15,801 bases of DNA from Bdellovibrio sp. (GTDB lineage: Bacteria; Myxococcota; SpSt-1050), in assembly GCA_020725805.1 (NCBI GenBank), contig DYEF01000108.1, positions 1 to 15,801 on the forward strand. The letters run 5' to 3'. The translations under genes were made by a program, and so were the position numbers. This document shows positions 9,501 through 15,772 of the stretch, in pieces (the stretch's first letter is position 1; each line of letters begins with the position of its first letter). Under the pieces are notes generated by a model. That model ran no database searches. It was not told the DNA's origin and was given only the letters and a program-made list of their open reading frames with translations.

Positions 9501-9673
9501 GAATGATTCCGATTGCCCTCGGTACGGGGCCGGGAGCTGCCGCAAGGGCATCGCTTGCAAAGGTGATTATAGGAGGACAGGCCCTTTCACTTGTGATAAC
9601 TCTGCTAATAGTTCCGGTTGCGTATTATCTCATAGAGAGATTCAAAGAGAGGCACAATATCTCATTTCGCTGA
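6599..9673 (+). CDS. RND-family (HAE1-type) efflux pump, inner membrane
   Basis: The product is 1024 residues, full length for AcrB/MexB-like pumps. The N-terminus FIRRPVLATMLTLLL and the following GVDLMPRIEFPIVTI are family hallmarks. Transmembrane helix 4 carries GIVIDDAIVVLENIYRH with Asp406 and Asp407, the proton-relay pair, and transmembrane helix 10 carries GIVKKNGILQIDY with Lys923, which pairs with them. The two halves, each with a large periplasmic loop, are both intact and I saw no frameshift. It should export small molecules such as drugs, detergents or metabolites from the periplasm or inner leaflet using proton influx; the substrate cannot be told from sequence. The gene closes the marR operon; the pump's substrates probably include the inducer of the regulator. 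Confidence 0.95.
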   Translation: MNALTLFIRRPVLATMLTLLLVVLGSFSYMRLGVDLMPRIEFPIVTITTVWKGASPEEVEAQITKPIEEAVNTAQGIDELRSSSMEGVSRVVVRFKLERPIAAAVQDIRDRVATIVQYLPQDAEYSVIREVDIDASPVLTISVSSDKRDLKELSEIARLKVKESIENVTGVGAVYPSGNWVRAVNIFLNADKLKLYNIPVSKVKSAIASQNIEIPSGRIDREDSEFVLRTMARVEKIEDLKKVIVHRVQDKQITLADISEIEDSVEEPRTLSRIWDKESSKPRLSVALQVVKQSGTNTVEVVENVKKRLKEITPLLPADINLKIVGDQSVFIKRSLSELNLHLILGAILASLMVLFFMRNLRATLIASVAIPTSIIATFIFMRIMGFTLNNMTLLGLTLAVGIVIDDAIVVLENIYRHIEEYGKSAFEAAQDGLKEIGLAVIATTTSLVVIFLPVAFMEGMIGRFFNEFGLTTAVAIAVSLLISLTLTPMLCSVFLRRKKSGELSKENRIYKWFENSYKYIIEWGLKHPYIALLVSALIFLSTFPILSVLGKDFMPMDDRGEFLVNVTVPGGSSLSKTDAVFQKIEKDIQSIDGIILTLTQIGSSGLGSEDVTQGSIYVQMVDLKKRDYSQLSVMRKIRSILKRYPELRTNVSEFGGMSGTRSGYAFSYEFTGPELKELMKYSDIMAAKLKEDPRFVDVDTSMSQRSPEVRIIIDRQKAMDLGITPSDLALTLRTLVAGERVSKYRDGAEQYDVWIRLDRKDRSDVDRIMNLPVLSQKAGLIPVSYFTRTTEGNAPVEIKRYNRERLVTIYSNLENIDLDTAIKKFNSIKDSLNLPSGYKGQSSGRGKFFGETIANFLMAFGMAFIFMYIVLAAQFESFVNPVIILLSLPLTLPFAFLSLLMLGEYLNLYSILGVFMLFGIVKKNGILQIDYTNTLRREGKPLYEAIVEANLARLRPILMTTFTLIAGMIPIALGTGPGAAARASLAKVIIGGQALSLVITLLIVPVAYYLIERFKERHNISFR

Positions 9674-9738
9674 TATTCTGTATCTTCTGGAGGGGATTAT
9701 ATGGTTTTTTACTTATAGAACCGGCAAAACCGGCATGA

Positions 9739-9755
9739 GTCTTCAGTCCGAAGAC
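9739..9755. repeat. Short hairpin in the ileS leader
   Basis: GTCTTC and GAAGAC pair perfectly around a 5-base loop. A second short self-complementary pair, CCGG-CAAAA-CCGG, lies just upstream at 9721-9733. Neither is followed by a run of T on the plus strand, so a standard intrinsic terminator after the pump gene is not supported. They may slow or protect the transcript between the two operons. Confidence 0.35.
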
Positions 9756-9771
9756 GATTCTAAAAAAATTA

Positions 9772-9800
9772 TTGAAAAATATATTTCTTTACTTTATGTT
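9772..9800 (+). promoter_or_regulatory. Candidate promoter of the ileS-lspA-lgt operon
   Basis: TTGAAA (9772-9777) and TATGTT (9795-9800, four of six matches) are separated by 17 bases, and the stretch is AT-rich. It lies 35 bases before the start codon. The leader shows no T-box: the anticodon-like loop and the TGGNACCGCG antiterminator motif of Firmicute ileS leaders are absent. Confidence 0.4.
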
Positions 9801-9834
9801 ATATAGCCATTTTACCTTAAGGAGGTTATCTTAA

Positions 9835-12612
9835 GTGGAATACAAAGATACGTTATCACTTCCCAGAACCGATTTTTCGATGAAGGCAAATCTTGTCAGT
9901 CTTGAGCCCAGAATTCTCTCTGAGTGGTATCAGATGGACCTTTATCACAGGATGAGGGAGAGAAGAAAGGGAAGCAGAAAATTCGTTCTGCACGACGGAC
10001 CTCCCTATGCAAACGGCCACGTACATCTCGGTACGGCTCTCAATAAGATTCTTAAGGATTTTATTGTAAAGAGCAGGTTTATGATGAATTACGATGCCCC
10101 GTTTGTCCCCGGATGGGATTGCCACGGAATGCCGATTGAACATAATGTTATTAAGAAATTTCAGGGTAAAAAGACCGACGGGCTGACAATCAGGGAAGAA
10201 TGCCGGAAATATGCCGGTGAATTTCTGAATATCCAGCGTGAAGAATTCAAGAGACTGGGTTGTGTGGGCGAATGGGAGAAACCGTATATAACGATGAATT
10301 ATGACTATGAGGCAAAGACAATGGAAGCGCTCTTTGACCTCTTCAGGGACGGATATCTCTACAGGGGGCTCAAGCCTATTCACTGGTGTGCTGAGTGCAG
10401 GACAGCGCTTGCTGATGCAGAAGTCGAATATCACGACCACTCCTCCCCTTCCATCTATGTGAGGTTCTCTGTCAGAAGCGGTGACAAAAGATTATCGGAA
10501 CTGGGGCTGAGTTTCGGTAAACCGCTCTATTTCCTGATCTGGACGACAACCCCCTGGACTCTTCCGGCCAATCTTGCCGTTGCCCTCCATCCCGACGAGG
10601 AATATGTCTTTGTAGAATCAGAAAAAGAGATTCTTGTCCTGATGAAGGTTCTCCTGAGTCAGGTAATGGAAAAGACCGGTATCTCAGGGGAGGTAATCAG
10701 GGAAATCAAAGGCCGTGAACTCGAAGGTGTTGTACTCAGGCATCCGATGTATGACAGGGATTCTGTCGTCATACTTGCGGACTTTGTTACTACTGATACA
10801 GGAACGGGGATGGTGCACATAGCCCCGGGACACGGTGCAGAGGACTATGAGATAGGCAGAAAATATAAACTGGATGTCTACACCCCTGTCGATGAAGAGG
10901 GGAGATTTGTAAAAGATATCCCGAACTATGCCGGTATGAAGGTGCATAAGGCGAACGAGCCTATTATCGAGGAACTAAAGAGAAGCGGTGTGCTTGTTAA
11001 GAGCGAAAGTGTCGACCATTCCTATCCTCACTGCTGGAGATGTAAGAATCCGATTATTTTCAGGGCAACCGAGCAGTGGTTTCTCGCCGTTGACCATGCA
11101 GACCTTCGCGAGCGGCTCCTCCACGAGATCGATGGCGTCAAATGGATTCCGCCATGGGGAAGAGACAGAATTTACAATATGGTGCAGATCCGACCTGACT
11201 GGTGCCTCTCGAGGCAGAGATACTGGGGAGTGCCAATCCCGGCGGTAAAATGTAAGTCCTGCTCCCATACCTTCCTTAATGAATCTGTCTTCAGAAAGGC
11301 TATAGAGTTTACATACAAAGAGGGAGCCGATTGCTGGTTTAAGAGAGATATCTCAGATTTTCTCCCCGAAGGCCTTAAGTGCCCGAAGTGTAGTGGCGCT
11401 GATTTTTCGAAAGAGGAGAATATCTTGGATGTCTGGTTTGATTCCTCCGTCAGTCAGCGCGCCGTCCTCGAAGGCAATGACGACCTCTCTTACCCGTGCG
11501 ACCTGTACCTTGAGGCGACTGACCAGCACAGAGGTTGGTTTCAGGTTTCACTGATTACGGCGGTTGCCAACAGGAATATGGCACCTTACAGGGCTGTTCT
11601 GACCCACGGACTGATACTCGATAAGGATGCCAAGAAGATGAGCAAATCGCTCGGGAATGTAATTGCACCTGAGGAGGTCATATCTACGTATGGTGCAGAT
11701 ATTCTCAGATTGCTTTTCTCGAGCGTGGATTATACCGCAGATATAATCTTTACAACCGATATGCTATCTCTGCTTTCGGAAAATTACAGGAAGATAAGAA
11801 ATACGATCAGGTTTGCTCTCGGAAATCTGTCTGATTTCGACCCCGATAAGGACTCTGTCGGCAACGATAAGCTTACTGAACTGGACCGGCTTGCCCTGAA
11901 CAGGTTCAATTACAAGGCAGAAAAGATTCTCAACGCCTATAAAAATTACGAATTTTATACTGTCTATCACACTGCTGTCGAGATGTGCGCCACAGACCTT
12001 TCCGCAATATATTTCGATATAATCAAGGACAGGCTTTATACATTCAGAAAAGACGGACAGGAGAGAAGGTCCGCACAGACGGTTCTCTTTTTTATTGCCA
12101 GAGAACTGATAAAACTTCTTGCTCCAATTATATCATTTACAGCCGAGGATGCCCATAAGTTTATGCCTGTTTACAATGGTAAGGAGTCATCTGTGTTCCT
12201 TGAGAACTTTGAATCAGATAAATATAAATATGATTCTGAAATGCTCTCCAAATGGGATAATCTTCTGAAAATTAGAGATGAAATACTAAAAGGTCTTGAG
12301 GAGATAAGGAGACAGAAGATTATCGGTCAGTCGCTTGAGGCAGCAGTCTTTCTTGAGATACCCGAAAAGTATCTTGCTGAGTTCAGAAAAACGACGGAAA
12401 ATATCGACCTGAAGGAATTTTTTATCTGCTCGGATGTTGGAATTAATGTTAAGGTTGATGATGCAATAATTTCAAGACCACTTGAGATGTACAGCGGAGC
12501 AGTATTTAGTCTTAAAAAGGCGTCAGGCAGAAAATGTCCGAGGTGCTGGAAATTCTCTGTTGAATTTACCGGAGATATATGCCCGAGATGTCATCAGGCA
12601 CTTAACAGATAA
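9835..12612 (+). CDS. ileS: Isoleucyl-tRNA synthetase
   Basis: The product is 925 residues, close to the usual bacterial length. It charges tRNA-Ile with isoleucine in the cytoplasm. Class I motifs are intact: HVHLG (62-66, the HIGH box) within PPYANGHVHLG, and KMSKS (601-605). The CP1 editing domain shows WTTTPWTLPAN (236-246) and GTGMVHIAPGHG (323-334), and DVWFDSS (532-538) marks the catalytic core. Zinc-binding cysteines occur in the connective region (CKSC ... CPKC) and at the C-terminus (Cys901, Cys904, Cys916, Cys919), as in E. coli-type enzymes. The start is GTG, chosen because AAGGAGG sits 9 bases upstream and the N-terminal LPRTDFSMKANL is family-typical. lspA follows 12 bases later, a common ileS-lspA arrangement. 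Confidence 0.98.
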   Translation: MEYKDTLSLPRTDFSMKANLVSLEPRILSEWYQMDLYHRMRERRKGSRKFVLHDGPPYANGHVHLGTALNKILKDFIVKSRFMMNYDAPFVPGWDCHGMPIEHNVIKKFQGKKTDGLTIREECRKYAGEFLNIQREEFKRLGCVGEWEKPYITMNYDYEAKTMEALFDLFRDGYLYRGLKPIHWCAECRTALADAEVEYHDHSSPSIYVRFSVRSGDKRLSELGLSFGKPLYFLIWTTTPWTLPANLAVALHPDEEYVFVESEKEILVLMKVLLSQVMEKTGISGEVIREIKGRELEGVVLRHPMYDRDSVVILADFVTTDTGTGMVHIAPGHGAEDYEIGRKYKLDVYTPVDEEGRFVKDIPNYAGMKVHKANEPIIEELKRSGVLVKSESVDHSYPHCWRCKNPIIFRATEQWFLAVDHADLRERLLHEIDGVKWIPPWGRDRIYNMVQIRPDWCLSRQRYWGVPIPAVKCKSCSHTFLNESVFRKAIEFTYKEGADCWFKRDISDFLPEGLKCPKCSGADFSKEENILDVWFDSSVSQRAVLEGNDDLSYPCDLYLEATDQHRGWFQVSLITAVANRNMAPYRAVLTHGLILDKDAKKMSKSLGNVIAPEEVISTYGADILRLLFSSVDYTADIIFTTDMLSLLSENYRKIRNTIRFALGNLSDFDPDKDSVGNDKLTELDRLALNRFNYKAEKILNAYKNYEFYTVYHTAVEMCATDLSAIYFDIIKDRLYTFRKDGQERRSAQTVLFFIARELIKLLAPIISFTAEDAHKFMPVYNGKESSVFLENFESDKYKYDSEMLSKWDNLLKIRDEILKGLEEIRRQKIIGQSLEAAVFLEIPEKYLAEFRKTTENIDLKEFFICSDVGINVKVDDAIISRPLEMYSGAVFSLKKASGRKCPRCWKFSVEFTGDICPRCHQALNR

Positions 12613-12624
12613 GAAGGAGGAAAG

Positions 12625-13206
12625 GTGAATTTTAAGTATATTGTTGCCGTAATTGTTATCCCTGTAGTGTTTATTCTGGACCAGATAACAAAGAAATGGG
12701 CGATAAGTGCGCTCAAGGGTAAACCTGCGATAGATGTAATAAAAGGTTATTTCGATTTCAGATATGTTGAGAATCCCGGTGCCGCGTGGGGAATCTTCGG
12801 GTCTATGGATGATTCAGTTCGCAAACCCTTTTTCGTTATTGTGAGCATAATAGCAATACTTTTCATTATATACTTCTTCATCAAGATCAAAAAGGAGCAG
12901 AGAGTCCTCTCCGTTGCAATATCCCTCATCCTCGGCGGTGCATTCGGGAACTTCTATGACAGAGTTGTCAACAGCTATGTTGTGGATTTTATACACTGGT
13001 TCTACAAAGATTACCACTGGCCGACCTTTAATATTGCAGATTCTGCAATTACCTGCGGTGTGATTCTGATGATTATTCATATGTTGTTTCTGGAGAAGAG
13101 TGAGTCCGGAGAAAAGAAGGAGTCTTTGCAAAATCAGGTAAGCGAAAAGTCCGATGTCGTTTCGCAAAGTGAAACAGTAAGTGAGACCGAAAGAAAGGCA
13201 GAATGA
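12625..13206 (+). CDS. lspA: Lipoprotein signal peptidase (signal peptidase II)
   Basis: The product is 193 residues with four membrane helices. LspA cleaves the signal peptide of diacylglyceryl-modified prolipoproteins in the inner membrane. Family motifs are present: DQITKKW (19-25), ENPGAAWG (49-56), GNFYDRV (108-114), and the catalytic aspartates Asp121 in VVDFIH and Asp139 in FNIADSAI. Residues from about 157 to the end form a hydrophilic Ser/Glu/Lys-rich tail of some 37 residues that most LspA proteins lack. The start is GTG, with AAGGAGG only 4 bases upstream. Its TGA overlaps the ATG of the first lgt gene (ATGA), so the three lipoprotein-processing genes are translationally coupled. 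Confidence 0.96.
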   Translation: MNFKYIVAVIVIPVVFILDQITKKWAISALKGKPAIDVIKGYFDFRYVENPGAAWGIFGSMDDSVRKPFFVIVSIIAILFIIYFFIKIKKEQRVLSVAISLILGGAFGNFYDRVVNSYVVDFIHWFYKDYHWPTFNIADSAITCGVILMIIHMLFLEKSESGEKKESLQNQVSEKSDVVSQSETVSETERKAE

Positions 13207-14147
13207 AACCCGTTTTGTTCAATATAGGTGATTTTGCCGTCCACTCGTATTTTTTCTTTCTGACAGTCGGGTTTATTGTTGCAACAATAATCGGAATAAT
13301 TGAATTCAGAAAAAACGGTCTCTCTGTCAAGAATTTTACAGACCTTGCTATTGTGATCGTAATTTTCGGGATGATCGGGGCAAGACTGATGCACGTGGTG
13401 GTCGAGGACATACCTCACGACGTATATTGTTCAAAGAAGATTGACAAATGCGGGCCGGACCCCCAGAAGCTGAAAAAAGAGGGCGGGGATGATGTAATAA
13501 AGGAGTTTAACAGGGGAGAAAAGATAATCAGGTTCTACATTGCACATCCGTCCAGAATATTTAATATCTTTAAGGGAGGTCTGGCTTATTACGGGGGATT
13601 TATTCTCGGAACACTTGCGGCTCTGATATTTATGAGAATCAGACGGATGAATATGCTCTTTACCTCCGATACGATAGGTTACGGAACAGCGATAGGGTTA
13701 TTCTTCGGACGACTTGGCTGCTTTTTAAACGGCTGCTGTTTCGGACTACATACAGATTCCTTTATGGGAGTTCACTTCCCGAAAGGGAGTGCTGCTTTTG
13801 CAGAACTCGCAAACGCCGGAGTGGTAGATAGGGCGAAGGATATGGAAACTCCGGCATTGCTGCCGACACAACTCTTTGAGTCTTTCTTCTCTCTGGCGCT
13901 CTTTTTGTATCTGTATCTTTATCTCAGAAAGCATAAAAAATATGACGGTCAGATAATAGTTCATTTCGTTACATTATATGCCGTTTTCAGGTTCGTTGTT
14001 GAATTTTTCAGGAATGACAACAGGGGTCTCTTTTTTAATATGCTCTCGAGTTCGCAGATTATAAGTCTTGTAATGCTTGCCGGTGCTGCACTTCTGTGGC
14101 ACTCGGTAAGAAGGAAGGAAGATAAAAATGTATCCGAAACTCTTTGA
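13203..14147 (+). CDS. lgt: Prolipoprotein diacylglyceryl transferase, first copy (longer form)
   Basis: The product is 314 residues with about seven membrane segments. Lgt transfers diacylglycerol from phosphatidylglycerol to the lipobox cysteine, the first step of lipoprotein maturation. Seen: HSYFFFLTVGF near the N-terminus, GARL, GGLAYYGGF (125-133), GRLGCFLNGCCFG (169-181, with Arg170 equivalent to E. coli Arg143), and FRFVVEFFR (262-270, with Arg263 and Glu267). Two things differ from its neighbour: an insertion of about 35 residues (71-110) with two Cys and many Lys before the GGL motif, and a long head region 182-218 ending LLPTQLFES, where the usual HPxQLYE His is Leu. E. coli His103 is Tyr130 here. 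It is the middle gene of a coupled trio. The shared core motifs support an active enzyme, but division of labour with the second copy is unknown. Confidence 0.92.
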   Translation: MKPVLFNIGDFAVHSYFFFLTVGFIVATIIGIIEFRKNGLSVKNFTDLAIVIVIFGMIGARLMHVVVEDIPHDVYCSKKIDKCGPDPQKLKKEGGDDVIKEFNRGEKIIRFYIAHPSRIFNIFKGGLAYYGGFILGTLAALIFMRIRRMNMLFTSDTIGYGTAIGLFFGRLGCFLNGCCFGLHTDSFMGVHFPKGSAAFAELANAGVVDRAKDMETPALLPTQLFESFFSLALFLYLYLYLRKHKKYDGQIIVHFVTLYAVFRFVVEFFRNDNRGLFFNMLSSSQIISLVMLAGAALLWHSVRRKEDKNVSETL

Positions 14148-14922
14148 GCTTCCTTTTAAGATCGGGGATTTCCCGCTTGCTATTCACACCTATGGTTTTT
14201 TTATAGCAGTCGGGTTTATCGTAGGTCTCTGGCTTGCAACCCGTGAGGCAAAGAAGCTCGGGATAGAGCCAAAGCTTATATCCGACCTGACTTTCTGGAT
14301 ACTGATATGGGGACTGATTGGTTCAAGAATTGTATATATCATAGTAAGCTGGGATGAATATATGGCAGACCCATCGATGTTTATAAAAATATATAAAGGC
14401 GGTCTGGTATGGTATGGCGGATTTATAGGTGCGGCTTTATTTACCCTGTATTATACCAAAAAGCATAAACTTCCGTTTTTTAAGATTGCAGATATTCTGA
14501 TTCCGTCTGTATCTTTAGGACATGCATTCGGGAGACTGGGCTGCTTTTCTGCCGGCTGCTGTTACGGCAAAGAGTGTGCTAAGGATTTTATATTCTCTGT
14601 TGTCTTTAATCACCCCGAATCGATAGCCCCAAAAGGTATTCCCCGTCACCCCGTTCAGCTATACGAGGCCTTTGGTGAGACGATTATATTTCTCATACTT
14701 GTTCTGTTCAGAACGAGGAAGCGGTTTGACGGACAGGTCCTGTTGATGTATATGACGCTCTATCCTATTCTGCGGTCATTCCTCGAGATCCTGCGTGGCG
14801 ATAAGATAAGGGGTTTTGTAATCGAGCCATATCTGTCCACCAGCCAGTTCATCTCGATTTTTGTAATTACTGTCGCAGTTTATCTCCAGTTTTACATCTC
14901 AAAAAGGGTAAAGAAAAACTAG
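14128..14922 (+). CDS. lgt: Prolipoprotein diacylglyceryl transferase, second copy (standard form)
   Basis: The product is 264 residues, the usual Lgt length. Motifs: HTYGFFIAVGF (20-30), GSRIVYI, GGLVWYGGF (91-99), HAFGRLGCFSAGCCYGK (132-148, with Arg136 equivalent to E. coli Arg143), RHPVQLYEA (173-181) and LRSFLEILRGD (215-225, with Arg216 and Glu220). It is closer to the family norm than the first copy: there is no insertion before GGL and the HPxQLYE His is kept. Tyr96 stands where E. coli has His103, as in the first copy. The ATG lies 20 bases inside the preceding gene in another frame, with AAGGAAG just upstream. The two copies are far from identical, so this is an old duplication or two origins rather than a recent tandem copy. 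No terminator is obvious after the stop. Confidence 0.94.
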   Translation: MYPKLFELPFKIGDFPLAIHTYGFFIAVGFIVGLWLATREAKKLGIEPKLISDLTFWILIWGLIGSRIVYIIVSWDEYMADPSMFIKIYKGGLVWYGGFIGAALFTLYYTKKHKLPFFKIADILIPSVSLGHAFGRLGCFSAGCCYGKECAKDFIFSVVFNHPESIAPKGIPRHPVQLYEAFGETIIFLILVLFRTRKRFDGQVLLMYMTLYPILRSFLEILRGDKIRGFVIEPYLSTSQFISIFVITVAVYLQFYISKRVKKN

Positions 14923-14990
14923 ATACAAACAGGGAAGTTTAGCAAATATATTTATTGAAGAGATTCACGTTTTACTATATATTCATCCCT

Positions 14991-15209
14991 ATGAAAAGAG
15001 GATTAGAACTGATTTAAAAGGATATAACAGGAATAATAGACGGGAGAATAAATCCCCGAAAGATTATATTATTTGGTTCGAGGGCAAAAAAGACAAACAG
15101 GAACTTCTCGGATATAGATTTATGTATTGAAGGTGCCAGAACAGATGAACACAGGGTGATTCGAAAACTAAGGGAAGAGACTGAAAGCGGGTCTGTATTT
15201 AAAATTTAA
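14991..15209 (+). pseudogene. Decayed MNT-type nucleotidyltransferase (antitoxin-like), nonsense and 3' truncation
   Basis: From the ATG at 14991 the frame reads MKRGLELI, then a TAA at 15015-15017, then continues without a stop to 15209. The continued frame contains RKIILFGSRAKK followed by TNRNFSDIDLCIEG, an exact GS-x10-DxD active-site motif of the MNT nucleotidyltransferase family, with the spacing and beta-strand context expected. Downstream RVIRKLREETE and the final FKI also match the family layout, but the frame ends where such proteins continue with a D-L-V segment. The remnant is 72 codons, against about 95-110 for intact members. MNT proteins commonly pair with HEPN toxins; no HEPN gene is adjacent. 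The nonsense codon could be a sequencing error, but the missing 3' end cannot. Confidence 0.72.
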
Positions 15210-15211
15210 AT

Positions 15212-15505
15212 CTATCGCCCTTTTACTGCCTTAATCTTTGACTCAAAAGTAATCTTTTTGTCTCTCCTGTCATCAATTTTTATATGTGTGGATATTCTTT
15301 CTATCCCGAGTGCAGCGAATTTATCGTGTATTCTCTCTACAAGTTCAGATACGCTTTTGAAATCTCCGGTAATACAGGTACCCATAGGTGTGAGCTGAAA
15401 CTTGAGACCGGATTTTTTTATCTCTTCATAGGATATCCTGACATATTTGGAGAGTGACGGGGAGTTTGTCCCGAGCGGAACGATTGTGATCTCAAACATA
15501 GGCAT
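15212..15505 (-). CDS. Thiamine-binding / MTH1187 (DUF77) family protein
   Basis: The product is 97 residues, the normal length for this family (PF01910), a small ferredoxin-like fold that forms tetramers. Family features are the opening strand MFEITIVPLGTNSPSLSKYV, the I-x-x-SGLKFQLTPMGTCI block (31-46) with the conserved TPMGT, and a final helix-strand pair containing RISTHIKIDDRRDK. Some relatives bind thiamine or related compounds; the role of the others is unproven. AGGAGGT lies about 8 bases ahead of the ATG at 15505; a second in-frame ATG two codons on is possible. The stop is 3 bases from the end of the nucleotidyltransferase remnant, tail to tail. The upstream partial gene is 110 bases away on the same strand and may be co-transcribed. 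Confidence 0.9.
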   Translation of the reverse strand: MPMFEITIVPLGTNSPSLSKYVRISYEEIKKSGLKFQLTPMGTCITGDFKSVSELVERIHDKFAALGIERISTHIKIDDRRDKKITFESKIKAVKGR

Positions 15506-15614
15506 AATAAATACCTCCTCTCTCAGTCTGTTTACTATATTTCCTGATTAACATCAAGTATTCAGTCTGTTGGTCCGGATTGAACTGATATTGAAACTTA
15601 TATCGCCTTTCGGT

Positions 15615-15770
15615 CTAATGAACGTAACTGCAGCTGCAACCGCTATCATCATCATTTGCATAGTCGGGATATGAATCGCGCCTGAATTCTGAGTCGGTAT
15701 TGTACAGGCCATCGGTCTGGCTGTCCTCCGTGATTATATCTCTTCTGCCGGTGTCATCTATGAAAGTGGG
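15615..15770 (-). CDS. 3' end of an unknown acidic protein ending in a Cys-Ser-Cys motif (5' end missing)
   Basis: The minus-strand frame is open from the last genomic base to a TAG at 15617-15615, giving 51 residues. It begins PTFIDDTGRRDI, is rich in Asp, Ser and Thr, and ends NDDDSGCSCSYVH. I do not recognise a family. The composition and the reading frame (no stop in 51 codons, plausible codon use) suggest a real protein. No membrane segment follows the Cys-Ser-Cys, so it is not a GlyGly/Myxo-type sorting tail. The 5' part is lost at the adapter junction at about 15771. Confidence 0.5.
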   Translation of the reverse strand, partial: PTFIDDTGRRDIITEDSQTDGLYNTDSEFRRDSYPDYANDDDSGCSCSYVH

Positions 15771-15772
15771 TT

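Noticed and set aside
9674-9834. T-box riboswitch upstream of ileS
   Set aside because: The leader is only about 160 bases and lacks the TGGNACCGCG antiterminator motif and a terminator stem with a U-run.
9856-10440. 194-codon minus-strand open frame
   Set aside because: It lies entirely inside the clearly real ileS gene on the other strand; no ribosome site and no recognisable protein.
15197-15211. 15-bp AT palindrome (ATTTAAA-A-TTTAAAT) between the converging genes
   Set aside because: No GC stem and no loop; it is too weak for a terminator and can arise by chance in AT-rich DNA.
15523-15571. Direct repeat TCAGTCTGTT (15523-15532 and 15562-15571)
   Set aside because: Only 10 bases, two copies, no matching symmetry or known site; probably chance.
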